Notes: a model not told the origin generated them from the sequence alone. Positions 10,902 through 20,372 are shown, numbered from the stretch's first letter. The stretch is DNA of 64,000 nucleotides from Pseudomonas koreensis (GCF_024169245.1 NZ_JALJWP010000001.1:1489501-1553500), one strand, 5' to 3'. Made by a program: numbers and translations.

Positions 10902-10938
10902 AAAAAGCCCCGGACCATCACAGTCCGGGGCTTTCTCG
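10902..10938. terminator. Bidirectional rho-independent terminator
   Basis: A perfect 10-bp stem, AGCCCCGGAC (10906-10915) with GTCCGGGGCT (10923-10932), flanked by an A-run on the left and T's on the right. It can end both the small acidic gene (+) and tRNA-Arg (-). Confidence 0.9.
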
Positions 10939-10947
10939 TTTGATTCA

Positions 10948-11024
10948 TGGTGCACCAGGCGGGATTCGAACCCACGACCCCTGCCTTCGGAGGGCAGTAC
11001 TCTATCCAGCTGAGCTACTGGTGC
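10948..11024 (-). tRNA. tRNA-Arg (anticodon CCG)
   Basis: On the minus strand a 77-nt cloverleaf runs from GCACCAG to TGGTGCACCA with encoded CCA. The T-arm has GGTTCGAATCC. The anticodon stem CTGCC/GGCAG encloses loop CTCCGAA, giving anticodon CCG (arginine, CGG codons). The D-arm is AGCTCAGCTGGATAGAGT. No adjacent integrase, so no sign of island insertion here. Confidence 0.97.
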
Positions 11025-11457
11025 AGCGGGCGACATCATACCTAGGTCGGCTCGGGGCGTCCATGCCGGGTTTGGCGGGTTTTGTCAGTGTGCGTGTCGG
11101 CGCGAAATCGCTGCATTCCTTAAAGCGGTAACGTCCTGCAAAACCCTCGCTTGGCGCTTTGCCGGGGTTGATCTAAGGTTTTTCCTGCGGCACGGGTTTT
11201 CGGTGCGTTGATCTGAAAAGCGGCATTTTTGTTCTTTTTTTTGAACGACCTATTGTCCTTTACCCCCTTTGAACCTACGATCCGTTTGAGATTTCAAACG
11301 CTCGTTGACGGGATGTTGCAGCGCAGGTGCGCCCGGTCGTGCACTGTCGATGCGCCACAATCCGCTCACTGATTTCCCTGACGGCAGCCTTGCGAGGCGC
11401 CTTTCTACAATCATAATTTGCTCCGCGCAGGCCGCGGTGCTGTTAAGGAAAGCCGAC
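11025..11457 (+). promoter_or_regulatory. Gene-free leader upstream of gabD
   Basis: A 433-nt stretch between the 5' end of tRNA-Arg and gabD. It must hold the tRNA promoter (leftward) and the gabD promoter (rightward). A T-rich tract lies around 11226-11242. Open frames cross it without a ribosome binding site or coding character. AAGGAA at 11445-11450 is the gabD ribosome binding site. I see no clear sigma-54 or palindromic operator. Confidence 0.5.
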
Positions 11458-12900
11458 ATGCAGCTTAAAGACACCCAGTTGTTCCGCCAGCAAGCCTTCA
11501 TCGATGGCGCTTGGGTCGATGCGGACAACGGTCAGACGATCAAGGTCAACAACCCCGCCACCGGCGAAATCCTCGGCACCGTGCCGAAGATGGGCGCCGC
11601 TGAAACCCGCCGTGCCATCGAGGCCGCCGACAAGGCGCTGCCGGCCTGGCGTGCACTGACCGCCAAGGAGCGTGCCGGCAAGCTGCGTCGCTGGTTCGAA
11701 CTGATGATCGAGAACCAGGACGATCTCGCGCGCCTGATGACCCTCGAACAGGGCAAGCCGCTGGCCGAAGCCAAGGGCGAAATCGTTTACGCCGCTTCGT
11801 TCATCGAGTGGTTCGCCGAAGAAGCCAAGCGCATCTACGGTGATGTGATTCCGGGCCATCAGCCGGACAAGCGCCTGATCGTGATCAAGCAACCGATTGG
11901 CGTCACTGCCGCGATCACCCCGTGGAACTTCCCGGCGGCGATGATCACCCGTAAAGCCGGCCCGGCGCTGGCTGCCGGTTGCACCATGGTGCTCAAGCCA
12001 GCATCGCAAACTCCATTTTCCGCTTTCGCCCTGGCCGAACTGGCACAGCGTGCGGGCATTCCGGCGGGTGTGTTCAGCGTGGTCTCCGGCAGCGCCGGCG
12101 ACATCGGCAGCGAGCTGACCAGCAACCCGATCGTGCGCAAACTGTCCTTCACCGGCTCGACCGAAATCGGTCGTCAGTTGATGGCCGAATGCGCCAAGGA
12201 CATCAAGAAGGTCTCGCTGGAACTGGGCGGCAACGCGCCGTTCATCGTGTTCGATGACGCCGATCTGGATAAGGCCGTCGAAGGCGCGATCATTTCCAAG
12301 TACCGCAACAACGGCCAGACCTGCGTCTGCGCCAACCGTCTGTACATTCAGGACGCGGTCTACGATGCGTTCGCCGAGAAGCTGAAAGTGGCTGTGGCCA
12401 AACTGAAGATCGGCAACGGTCTGGAAGATGGCACCACCACCGGCCCGTTGATCGACGAAAAAGCCGTGGCCAAGGTTCAGGAACACATCGCTGACGCCGT
12501 GAGCAAAGGTGCGACCGTACTGGCCGGCGGCAAGGCGATGGAAGGCAACTTCTTCGAACCGACCATCCTTACCAACGTGCCGGAAAACGCAGCCGTGGCC
12601 AAGGAAGAAACCTTCGGGCCGCTGGCGCCGCTGTTCCGCTTCAAAGACGAAGCGGAAGTGATCGCCATGTCCAACGACACCGAATTCGGTCTCGCCTCGT
12701 ATTTCTACGCACGCGACCTCGGCCGTGTGTTCCGTGTCGCCGAAGCGCTGGAATATGGCATGGTCGGCGTCAACACCGGGCTGATCTCCAACGAAGTCGC
12801 GCCGTTCGGCGGCATCAAGGCCTCGGGCCTGGGCCGTGAAGGTTCCAAGTACGGCATCGAAGATTACCTGGAAATCAAATACCTCTGCCTGGGCATCTAA
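11458..12900 (+). CDS. gabD: GabD, succinate-semialdehyde dehydrogenase [NAD(P)+]
   Basis: A 480-residue aldehyde dehydrogenase oxidising succinate semialdehyde to succinate, the last step of the GABA shunt. ITPWNFP, FTGSTEIGR, ELGGNAPF (Glu255, general base) and GQTCVCANR (Cys289, nucleophile) are all present; the second Cys two residues on is typical of GabD. The start is the ATG at 11458 behind AAGGAA; upstream extension is not coding-like. It is followed after 185 nt by gabT, which makes its substrate from GABA. Confidence 0.96.
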   Translation: MQLKDTQLFRQQAFIDGAWVDADNGQTIKVNNPATGEILGTVPKMGAAETRRAIEAADKALPAWRALTAKERAGKLRRWFELMIENQDDLARLMTLEQGKPLAEAKGEIVYAASFIEWFAEEAKRIYGDVIPGHQPDKRLIVIKQPIGVTAAITPWNFPAAMITRKAGPALAAGCTMVLKPASQTPFSAFALAELAQRAGIPAGVFSVVSGSAGDIGSELTSNPIVRKLSFTGSTEIGRQLMAECAKDIKKVSLELGGNAPFIVFDDADLDKAVEGAIISKYRNNGQTCVCANRLYIQDAVYDAFAEKLKVAVAKLKIGNGLEDGTTTGPLIDEKAVAKVQEHIADAVSKGATVLAGGKAMEGNFFEPTILTNVPENAAVAKEETFGPLAPLFRFKDEAEVIAMSNDTEFGLASYFYARDLGRVFRVAEALEYGMVGVNTGLISNEVAPFGGIKASGLGREGSKYGIEDYLEIKYLCLGI

Positions 12901-12922
12901 GCCGGGAATGGGATCGCTGCAA

Positions 12923-12956
12923 ACGCAAAGGGCACGAGAGCGCTGACCCTTTGCGT
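12923..12956 (+). promoter_or_regulatory. Inverted repeat between gabD and gabT
   Basis: A perfect 10-bp inverted repeat, ACGCAAAGGG (12923-12932) and CCCTTTGCGT (12947-12956), with a 14-nt loop. There is no clean T-run after it, so it may be a weak terminator or an mRNA-stabilising hairpin setting the gabD:gabT ratio. Confidence 0.55.
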
Positions 12957-13085
12957 CGTTTCAAAACGGAATTTTCTCTGCGGCCGGGAACGCCGTGGCA
13001 GTCGATCATCGCATGCTGCCACCGCCGATTCCTCCCGCTTCATCCTTGAGCCACGCCGCCCGATGAGCGGCGAATGAGGACTGTA

Positions 13086-14363
13086 ATGAGCAAGACTAAC
13101 GCTGAACTGATGGCCCGCCGTACCGCAGCTGTTCCACGCGGTGTTGGCCAGATTCATCCGATCTTCGCCGAGTCGGCAAAGAACGCCACCGTGACCGACG
13201 TTGAAGGTCGCGAGTTCATCGACTTCGCCGGCGGTATCGCGGTACTGAACACCGGCCACGTGCACCCGAAAATCATCGCTGCCGTAACCGAACAACTGAA
13301 CAAGCTGACCCACACCTGCTTCCAGGTGCTGGCCTATGAGCCGTACGTTGAGCTGTGCGAAAAAATCAACGCCAAGGTGCCGGGTGATTTCGCCAAGAAA
13401 ACCCTGCTGGTCACCACCGGTTCCGAAGCAGTGGAAAACGCCGTGAAGATCGCCCGTGCCGCCACCGGCCGCGCTGGCGTGATCGCTTTCACCGGCGCTT
13501 ACCACGGTCGCACCATGATGACCCTGGGCCTGACCGGTAAAGTCGTGCCGTACTCCGCTGGCATGGGCCTGATGCCAGGCGGCATCTTCCGCGCGCTGTA
13601 CCCGAACGAACTGCACGGCGTGAGCATCGACGATTCGATCGCCTCCATCGAACGCATCTTCAAGAACGACGCCGAGCCGAAAGACATCGCCGCGATCATC
13701 ATCGAACCTGTTCAGGGTGAGGGTGGTTTCTACGTCGCGCCGAAAGAATTCATGAAGCGTCTGCGCGCGCTGTGCGACCAGCACGGCATTCTGCTGATCG
13801 CTGACGAAGTGCAGACCGGCGCTGGCCGTACCGGCACTTTCTTCGCCATGGAGCAGATGGGCGTTGCCGCCGACCTGACCACCTTCGCCAAGTCCATCGC
13901 TGGCGGTTTCCCGCTGGCCGGCGTGTGCGGCAAGGCCGAGTACATGGACGCCATCGCCCCGGGCGGCCTCGGCGGCACCTACGCCGGTAGCCCGATCGCT
14001 TGCGCCGCTGCGCTGGCGGTGATGGAAGTGTTCGCAGAAGAGCAATTGCTGGACCGCTGCAAGGCTGTCGGCGAGCGTCTGGTTACCGGCCTGAAGGCCA
14101 TTCAGGCCAAGTACCCGGTGATCGGTGAAGTGCGCGCGCTGGGCGCGATGATCGCGGTCGAGCTGTTCGAAAACGGCGACAGCCACAAGCCAAACCCGAC
14201 TGCGGTGGCAGCTGTAGTGGCCAAGGCGCGTGACAAGGGCCTGATCCTGCTGTCCTGCGGCACTTACGGTAACGTACTGCGCGTGCTGGTCCCGCTGACT
14301 TCGCCGGACGAGCAACTGGACAAAGGCCTGGCGATCATCGAAGAGTGCTTCTCCGAGCTCTGA
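13086..14363 (+). CDS. gabT: GabT, 4-aminobutyrate aminotransferase
   Basis: A 425-residue class III PLP aminotransferase transferring the amino group of GABA to 2-oxoglutarate, giving succinate semialdehyde for GabD. Landmarks: TGSEAVENAVK (PLP phosphate binding), TGAYHGRTMM, IADEVQTGAGRTG (Asp on the PLP ring nitrogen) and TTFAKSIAGG, with Lys269 as Schiff-base lysine. The start is the ATG at 13086 behind GAGGA, rather than the ATG-less extension from 13074. A terminator follows at 14387. Confidence 0.96.
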   Translation: MSKTNAELMARRTAAVPRGVGQIHPIFAESAKNATVTDVEGREFIDFAGGIAVLNTGHVHPKIIAAVTEQLNKLTHTCFQVLAYEPYVELCEKINAKVPGDFAKKTLLVTTGSEAVENAVKIARAATGRAGVIAFTGAYHGRTMMTLGLTGKVVPYSAGMGLMPGGIFRALYPNELHGVSIDDSIASIERIFKNDAEPKDIAAIIIEPVQGEGGFYVAPKEFMKRLRALCDQHGILLIADEVQTGAGRTGTFFAMEQMGVAADLTTFAKSIAGGFPLAGVCGKAEYMDAIAPGGLGGTYAGSPIACAAALAVMEVFAEEQLLDRCKAVGERLVTGLKAIQAKYPVIGEVRALGAMIAVELFENGDSHKPNPTAVAAVVAKARDKGLILLSCGTYGNVLRVLVPLTSPDEQLDKGLAIIEECFSEL

Positions 14364-14386
14364 TTCGTTGGTGTGACCTGCTCGAC

Positions 14387-14412
14387 AAAAACCCGCTTCG
14401 GCGGGTTTTTTT
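14387..14412 (+). terminator. Rho-independent terminator after gabT
   Basis: Stem ACCCGC/GCGGGT (14391-14396 and 14401-14406) with a TTCG tetraloop, A-run before and T-run after. Confidence 0.92.
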
Positions 14413-14498
14413 ACGCCCCTTGAAACACATCGGTCGCGTTTGCGCTGTAACGAATGGCCGGCATTGGCTAAGGTTCAGGCATTGCAAGGAGAGCGCGC

Positions 14499-15710
14499 AT
14501 GACTGCCGTTGATTTACCCGCCGTACCCCGGGTGCTGATTGCCGAGGCCGACCCCTGGTCTCGCGACCTGCTCAAACAAGTGCTGCTCAACGTGCGCTGC
14601 GATGCGCGCCTGGATCTGTGCGCCGATGGCCAGCAAGCGCTGTCGTTGCTTGGCGAGGTGCCGTATGACCTGGCCATCGTCGATTGGGAGCTACCCGGCA
14701 TCGATGGACTGCATGTGCTGCGCAGTGTGCGCCAGCGCAAACGCAATCCGCCGCTGCCGTTCATTCTGATGAGCAGCCGCAACGACAGCGCCAGCGTGCG
14801 CGAAGCGATTCCGCTGGCGCCGACCGCGTACCTCACCAAACCGTTGAACATGGAATGCCTGACCGAGCGCTTGCAGGGTTTGCTGCTCAACGCCGGCGAA
14901 GCCGTGGTCTGCGAAGTGTCGGCACTGGCGCCGGGCATGACCCTGTCGGTGTTTCTGGAACGGCGTCGCGAGCAGGCCGATGGCGCGCCGCTGATGACCG
15001 ACGTACAGGTGGCGATCAAGCGCAGCCTCAATCCCCAAGGGCTGGACCTGAGACTGCTGGAGGAAGAGGTTCGCACCGATCCGCAGATCACCGCGGTACT
15101 GATCGCGGCCGCCAACAGTGCTGCGCAGCACCATGGCGCGCCAGTGCAAACGTTGGCGCAGGCGTTGCAGCGACTCGGCACCGGGCAGAGCATGAACCTG
15201 ATTCTCGGGCTGGCGCTCAAACGCAGCGCCCGGCTCAGCGATCCATGCCTGGCGGACTACGCCGAGCGCTACTGGGAATTGTCACTGCACACGGCGGAAT
15301 ACGCGCGCACGCTGGCGCGCTTGCTCGATCTGGATCAGGAGCGCTGCTATTGCGCGGGCATGCTGCATCGGCTCGGCGATCTGGCGCTGCTGCGCTGCTT
15401 GAAGGAATGGCAACAGGCCGGCGGCGAGCTGGACGAGCTGGAGGAGGTCGGTGAAGCGTTGGCGAAGTTTGCCGCTTCTTACGGCTCGGCATTGAGAACT
15501 CGCTGGCGGCTCCCGCTGGAGTTGCGCGAGTTGATTGCTTCGGTCTACCAGCTCGGTGGTGGCGTTTACAGTCGCGAGGCGCTGGTGATGAATATGGCGG
15601 CGCAGATGGCACGGCTGACCGAGCATGAAGGCGTCGAGGAACTGGCGAAGAGCCGGACGGCGCGGTTGCTCAAGATCGGCTTGCCGGAGTTGATGCGGAT
15701 GCGCAAATAA
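14499..15710 (+). CDS. Response regulator with REC and HDOD domains
   Basis: A 403-residue protein. The N-terminal receiver domain (about residues 10-125) has phospho-acceptor Asp in AIVDWELPG, conserved Ser/Lys positions (LMSSRND, LTKPLN). From about residue 150 to the end there is an HDOD domain (FVVVR-like helical bundle with LLRRLG-type repeats such as MLHRLGDLALL), a signalling output module related to HD-GYP but without phosphodiesterase residues. No cognate kinase is adjacent. HDOD-REC proteins often act in surface and cyclic di-GMP signalling; the role here is unassigned. Confidence 0.85.
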   Translation: MTAVDLPAVPRVLIAEADPWSRDLLKQVLLNVRCDARLDLCADGQQALSLLGEVPYDLAIVDWELPGIDGLHVLRSVRQRKRNPPLPFILMSSRNDSASVREAIPLAPTAYLTKPLNMECLTERLQGLLLNAGEAVVCEVSALAPGMTLSVFLERRREQADGAPLMTDVQVAIKRSLNPQGLDLRLLEEEVRTDPQITAVLIAAANSAAQHHGAPVQTLAQALQRLGTGQSMNLILGLALKRSARLSDPCLADYAERYWELSLHTAEYARTLARLLDLDQERCYCAGMLHRLGDLALLRCLKEWQQAGGELDELEEVGEALAKFAASYGSALRTRWRLPLELRELIASVYQLGGGVYSREALVMNMAAQMARLTEHEGVEELAKSRTARLLKIGLPELMRMRK

Positions 15711-15730
15711 ACAGATGTCACCGCCAGTCA

Positions 15731-15820
15731 ATGTGGGAGCGAGCCTGCTCGCGAAGGCGGTGTGTCATTCAGCTTTGAGTGCATTGACAGAATGCTTTCG
15801 CGAGCAGGCTCGCTCCCACA
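15731..15820. repeat. REP doublet, family B (TGTGGGAGCGAGC type)
   Basis: Inverted pair of TGTGGGAGCGAGCCTGCTCG arms flanking a roughly 45-nt loop, between the convergent HDOD and diguanylate cyclase genes. Confidence 0.9.
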
Positions 15821-15847
15821 GGTACAGCACCAGGCGTGAAAACCGGA

Positions 15848-16837
15848 TCAGGCCGCAATAATCCGGTTCTTGCCCTGACGTTTCGCCTCGTACATTGCCG
15901 CATCCGCGCGGGCGAACAGGCTGTCGAGGCTCTTGTCTTCGTCGGTGAGGTTGGTCAGGCCCTGGCTCACGGTGATGCTGAACGGCTGGCCGTCGTGGTC
16001 GAAGCGCAGTCGCTGGATTTCCTGCTGCAGTCGCTCCGCCACTTGCACGGCCATCTCCGGCGCACAGCCGGGGAACACCGCAGCGAATTCCTCACCGCCA
16101 ATCCGCCCGAACAGGTCGCCACGGCGCAATGAGCCGCGCCCGCATTCGGCGATCCGTTGCAGGACGTTGTCGCCTTCCGGATGGCCGTAACTGTCGTTGA
16201 TTACTTTGAAATCATCGATGTCCAGCAGCAGGAACGCCAGCGGTGTGCCTTGGCGGCGAGCCTCGGCGAATTCGCGGTGGGCACATTCGAAGAAGTGGCG
16301 GCGATTGCTGCTTTGCGTCAGCACGTCGGTTGTGGCCAAGCGTTGCAGCTCGGTTTCCATGTGCTTTTTGTCGGTGATGTCTTCGGCGATGCCGACGATG
16401 ATCACCGGCTGCCCGGGCTCGTCCTGGCGATTGATAAAGCATTTGTCGCTGAGCCAGCGCACCTGGCCATCGGCGGCGATGATGCGGTACTCGCGATCTT
16501 CCACCGCACCTCGGTGCAGGACTTCGGCAAGACTCTGTTCGGCGTACTCCAGATCATCGGGATAAATGCTGTCACGCCACTGGTTGTAGTCAGCCAGCAA
16601 CAGCGCGGCGGAACGGCCGAAGATTCGTTCATACGCCGGGCTGACGTACAGCACCTGCCGGGTTTCCCAGTTGAAGGCCCAGAGCACGGCGTTGACGCTG
16701 ACCAGCAGCGAACTGATCAACTGTTCGCGTTCACTCAGACGCGCGACTTCACCCTGCGCGTGCATCAGCGCCATCAGCGTTTGCGCGGCCTCGGGCCATT
16801 GGGTGAAGGATGTGTCTTTCTGGTTGTTGTTGACCAT
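15848..16837 (-). CDS. PAS-GGEEF diguanylate cyclase
   Basis: A 329-residue protein starting at the ATG at 16837; a GTG at 16882 would add 15 residues, and neither has a strong ribosome binding site. A PAS/PAC sensor domain spans about residues 45-160, ending in GIAEDITDKKHMETEL, followed by a GGDEF domain. The active-site motif is RIGGEEF, so it should make cyclic di-GMP from two GTP. The product-inhibition I-site RRGD stands at the right spacing (Arg 9 and Asp 6 residues before GGEEF), so feedback inhibition is expected. It is cytosolic: no membrane segment. Confidence 0.9.
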   Translation of the reverse strand: MVNNNQKDTSFTQWPEAAQTLMALMHAQGEVARLSEREQLISSLLVSVNAVLWAFNWETRQVLYVSPAYERIFGRSAALLLADYNQWRDSIYPDDLEYAEQSLAEVLHRGAVEDREYRIIAADGQVRWLSDKCFINRQDEPGQPVIIVGIAEDITDKKHMETELQRLATTDVLTQSSNRRHFFECAHREFAEARRQGTPLAFLLLDIDDFKVINDSYGHPEGDNVLQRIAECGRGSLRRGDLFGRIGGEEFAAVFPGCAPEMAVQVAERLQQEIQRLRFDHDGQPFSITVSQGLTNLTDEDKSLDSLFARADAAMYEAKRQGKNRIIAA

Positions 16838-16974
16838 CGGCACAGATCTCAAAGGGCGCGCCGCAATGTCGACAACGGCCACAGGACAACCCGCCGGAGA
16901 TGGCGAAGTGTCTTTGAGATAGGGGATTTTCGGCGAAGTTCCCGGCCATTACCGAGTCCCGCCAGGCGGCGAGC

Positions 16975-17039
16975 TGTAGGAGCTGACGAGTGCAACGAGG
17001 CTGCGATCTCTTGATTCTCGGAATCAGAAGATCGCAGCC
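16975..17039. repeat. REP element, family A, partly degenerate
   Basis: TGTAGGAGCTGACGAG...GGCTGCGATCTC arm followed by a short inverted arm GATCGCAGCC. The outer part of the second arm is missing. Confidence 0.75.
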
Positions 17040-17048
17040 AGTGCCGGA

Positions 17049-18233
17049 TCAGACCGCCGCAGGACGCAGCGAGTAGGTTTTCAGCTGATCGGCAAAATCA
17101 CGCAACGACTGGATGCCACTGGCCTCGGCCTCGTGAATCCATTCCTTGATGGCAGCGAGCATGTCGTGGCCATTGGAGCTGGTCTTGACCCAGATCTGCT
17201 GCAGGGCCAGGCGTTTTTCGTAAATGACTTTCAGCGCCTGGCTGTGTTCGAGCATGGTCTGGATGCGCAGGTGATGACGGTCTTCCAGCAGGCTGGTTTC
17301 CCGCGACAGCAGGCGTTTGGCCCGGTGGAACTGGTGGCGCACCGAGTGATCGACCTTGGCCAGCTCCTGCTTGACCAGCGGGCCGATCACCAATTTGCGG
17401 TACTGGGCCATGATCTGGAAGCGGTTGTTGAGGATCGCCATGGCAGTGTCCATGTCGAGGCTGCCTTTGCCTTCGACGCGGTGGGCGATTGGCGCGATTC
17501 GCTGCACCTTGGCCAGGCGCAGGAAGCAGAAGACCTTGATCCACGCCCAGCCGAGGTCGAATTCCCACTTCTTCACCGACAGCTTGGCCGAGTTGGGGTA
17601 GGTGTGATGGTTGTTGTGCAGTTCTTCGCCGCCGATCAGGATGCCCCACGGCACGAGATTGGTCGCCGCGTCACGGCATTCGAAATTGCGATAGCCGACA
17701 GCATGGCCCAGGCCGTTGATGACGCCAGCGGCCCACACCGGAATCCACATCATCTGGATCGCCCAGATGGTGATGCCGATCGTGCCGAACAGCAGTAGAT
17801 CAATAACACCCATGATCGCCACGCCCAGCAGCGGATAGCGGCTGTAGAGGTTGCGTTCGATCCAGTCTTCCGGGCAGTTCTTGCCGTAGATGCGCAGGGT
17901 TTCCGGGTTCTGTGCTTCGCTGCGGTACAGCTCGGCACCGGTGCGCAGCACCGTGGACAGACCCTTGATCACCGGGCTGTGCGGGTCATCTTCGGTTTCG
18001 CATTTGGCGTGGTGTTTGCGGTGGATGGCGGTCCACTCGCGGGTGTTCTGCGCCGTGGTCAGCCACAGCCAGAAACGGAAAAAGTGCTTCAGGCCCGCAT
18101 TCAGCTCGAGCGAGCGGTGGGCCGAATAACGGTGCAGATAGACCGTGACGGCAACAATCGTCACATGGGTCATCAGCAGGGTGACCGCGACCAGTGACCA
18201 GGCCGACAAGCCAAGAAAACCTTCGTACCACAT
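17049..18233 (-). CDS. desA: DesA-type fatty acid (acyl-lipid) delta-9 desaturase
   Basis: A 394-residue membrane desaturase. The three His clusters binding the di-iron centre are intact: HRYSAHR, HRKHHAKCE and HNNHHTYP, placed between pairs of membrane helices. The C-terminal 150 residues form a helical, charged cytoplasmic extension. It closely resembles what I know of P. aeruginosa DesA (PA0286), which desaturates acyl chains of phospholipids and keeps membranes fluid. It is divergent from the GGDEF-EAL gene and near oscA/sbp, the same neighbours as in PAO1. The start is the ATG at 18233. Confidence 0.88.
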   Translation of the reverse strand: MWYEGFLGLSAWSLVAVTLLMTHVTIVAVTVYLHRYSAHRSLELNAGLKHFFRFWLWLTTAQNTREWTAIHRKHHAKCETEDDPHSPVIKGLSTVLRTGAELYRSEAQNPETLRIYGKNCPEDWIERNLYSRYPLLGVAIMGVIDLLLFGTIGITIWAIQMMWIPVWAAGVINGLGHAVGYRNFECRDAATNLVPWGILIGGEELHNNHHTYPNSAKLSVKKWEFDLGWAWIKVFCFLRLAKVQRIAPIAHRVEGKGSLDMDTAMAILNNRFQIMAQYRKLVIGPLVKQELAKVDHSVRHQFHRAKRLLSRETSLLEDRHHLRIQTMLEHSQALKVIYEKRLALQQIWVKTSSNGHDMLAAIKEWIHEAEASGIQSLRDFADQLKTYSLRPAAV

Positions 18234-18368
18234 AGGCTATAGGGCCCTCGATAAAGATAAAAACAGCCGTTGCATTATCACTAAGCACACAGATAAAACC
18301 AGTCGCCCTTTCAGATAAGAAGTCGCTGAATGTTTCTTGACCTATAATTCCAACCTTTTTGTAGGGAC

Positions 18369-20300
18369 ATGGACGACCGAATGCCTGCGACTTACCGCGA
18401 TGCCTTGCGTGCAGCGCTGCTCTATCTCGTGCTGGCCGCCGTGTGGCTGCAAGTAACTGATCATTTATCAAGCAAGTTCTTCGATGACTCCATTGAGCTG
18501 GCCCGTTGGCAACTGATCAACGGTTATCTGCTGGCAGCGGTCAGCGCCGGGCTGATTTTTCTCGCGCGGGCGCGTCTGGGTCGGTTGCTCGGAATTGGTG
18601 CTCATTTGCACGAGCGCCACACCGACCGCGAGCGCTTGCGTCAGGCGGCCGCCGTTTTCGACTGCACTCGCGAAGGCGTGCTGGTCACCGATCACCGGGG
18701 CTTGATCGTCCACGTCAACCGCGCCTTCATCGAAATCACCGGTTATCGGCGTGACGAGGTGATCGGCCAGCAGCCGAGCTTGTTCAAGTCCGGCCACCAT
18801 CCGCCGGGGTTCTATCAGGCGATGTTCGCCACCCTCGAGGCCGAAGGTGAATGGAGTGGCGAGATCTGGAACCGGCGCAAGACCGGCGAGATTTATCCGC
18901 AGTGGCAGACGATCCGGGTGATTCACGATGATTTCGGCCGGCTCAGCCATTACGTGGCGGTGTTCTCCGACATCAGTGCGATCAAGGATTCCGAGTCCGA
19001 GCTCAAACACCTGGCGCATCACGATCCGTTGACCGATCTGCCCAATCGCCTGCTGTTCAGCGATCGCGCCGAGCAGGCGCTGGCGTCGGCGCAGACGCAC
19101 AAGCGTGGCTGCGCGCTGCTGATGCTCGATCTGGATCACTTCAAGATGATCAACGACAGCCTCGGGCACAACGTCGGCGACCGCTTGCTCAAAGCGGTGG
19201 CGAAGCGTTTGCAGGAGCTGGTCGGCCCCGGCATCACCTTGGCGCGGCTGGGTGGAGACGAGTTCGCGGTGCTCGCGGAAAGTTGTCCCCAGCCTGCGCA
19301 GGCGGCGGCATTGGCGCAGCGGATTCTGGACGCGTTCAAGGAGCCGCTGCTGATTGACGGCAATCAACTGTTTATCAACGCCAGTATCGGCATCAGCCTG
19401 TTTCCCAGCGATGCCTTGAGCGCCGAGCAGTTGCTGCGCAACGCCGACAGCGCGCTGTTCAAGGCCAAAAGCAGCGGGCGCAACGGTTACGCGCTGTACA
19501 CCGAAGAGCTGACCGCACACGCCCAGCAACGGGTCGAAATCGCCTTCGAACTGCGCCGCGCGCTGGAGCAGCAGGAATTGCGCGTTTATTACCAACCGGT
19601 GCATGACCTGCACAGCAGCCGTCTGATCGGCGTCGAGGCACTGGTGCGCTGGCAGCATCCACAGCGCGGCCTGGTGTCGCCGGCGGAATTCATTCCGATT
19701 GCCGAGCGCACCGGTCTGATCGCCGACATCGATGCCTGGGTGATGCAGCAGGCTTGTCGGCAGATGTGCCAATGGCAGCAAAGCGGCTTGGTGCTGTCGT
19801 TCGTCGCGGTGAATGTCTCGTCGCGGTTGTTCGCACGGCGCGAGTTGTACCAGCAGGTGGCGCAGGTGCTGCACGACACGGGACTGGATCCGGGCTATCT
19901 GGAACTGGAAGTCACCGAAAGCGCGGTGATGGACGATCCGGAAGTGGCGCTGGAACAAATGCACCGTTTGCGTGAGCTGGGTGTGCGCTTGGCCATCGAT
20001 GATTTCGGCACCGGCTATTCCTCGCTGCTGCGGCTCAAGCGCCTGCCGGTGCAGAAACTCAAGATCGATCAGGGCTTCGTTGCCGGGTTGCCCTGGGACG
20101 AGGATGACGTGGCGATTGTCCGGGTGATCATCGCGCTGGCGCGGAGCATGGGCATGCAGGTGCACGCCGAGGGGATCGAGCAGGTTGAGCAGGCGGCGTT
20201 TTTGCGCGGGCAGGCGTGTGATCTGGGGCAGGGGTATTGGTTTGGGCGACCGGTGCCAGTGCAGGATATCGATTGGGCCAGAGCACCTGTGATTGGTTGA
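18369..20300 (+). CDS. Membrane PAS-GGDEF-EAL cyclic di-GMP enzyme
   Basis: A 643-residue protein. Two membrane helices lie at about residues 11-30 and 50-68, then a PAS domain (about 85-205), GGDEF (about 215-375) and EAL (about 390-640). GGDEF is intact (RLGGDEF) but has no RxxD inhibitory site. The EAL domain keeps the catalytic set: GVEALVRW, VNVSSRLF, ESAVMDD, DDFGTGYSS, KIDQGF and EGIEQ. It could therefore make or hydrolyse cyclic di-GMP. The ATG at 18369 is used; another at 18381 is possible. It is divergent from desA, as in PAO1 (PA0285). Confidence 0.9.
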   Translation: MDDRMPATYRDALRAALLYLVLAAVWLQVTDHLSSKFFDDSIELARWQLINGYLLAAVSAGLIFLARARLGRLLGIGAHLHERHTDRERLRQAAAVFDCTREGVLVTDHRGLIVHVNRAFIEITGYRRDEVIGQQPSLFKSGHHPPGFYQAMFATLEAEGEWSGEIWNRRKTGEIYPQWQTIRVIHDDFGRLSHYVAVFSDISAIKDSESELKHLAHHDPLTDLPNRLLFSDRAEQALASAQTHKRGCALLMLDLDHFKMINDSLGHNVGDRLLKAVAKRLQELVGPGITLARLGGDEFAVLAESCPQPAQAAALAQRILDAFKEPLLIDGNQLFINASIGISLFPSDALSAEQLLRNADSALFKAKSSGRNGYALYTEELTAHAQQRVEIAFELRRALEQQELRVYYQPVHDLHSSRLIGVEALVRWQHPQRGLVSPAEFIPIAERTGLIADIDAWVMQQACRQMCQWQQSGLVLSFVAVNVSSRLFARRELYQQVAQVLHDTGLDPGYLELEVTESAVMDDPEVALEQMHRLRELGVRLAIDDFGTGYSSLLRLKRLPVQKLKIDQGFVAGLPWDEDDVAIVRVIIALARSMGMQVHAEGIEQVEQAAFLRGQACDLGQGYWFGRPVPVQDIDWARAPVIG

Positions 20301-20310
20301 AAGAGCGAAA

Positions 20311-20372
20311 GATCGCAGCCTTCGGCAGCTCCTACAGGGGCCGGTGCAGGAGCTGACGCAGGCTGCGATTTT
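20311..20372. repeat. REP doublet, family A
   Basis: GATCGCAGCCTTCGGCAGC...TCCTAC arm and inverted GCAGGAGCTGACGCAGGCTGCGAT arm, in the GGDEF-EAL to oscA gap. Confidence 0.85.

Noticed and set aside
10948..11024. tRNA-Arg as an integration site for a genomic island
   Set aside because: No integrase, no repeat of the tRNA 3' end in the window, and flanking genes are ordinary core genes.
11180..11220. Possible sigma-54 promoter (GGCACG word) upstream of gabD
   Set aside because: No matching GC at the -12 element with correct spacing, so it does not fit the TGGCAC-N5-TTGC pattern.
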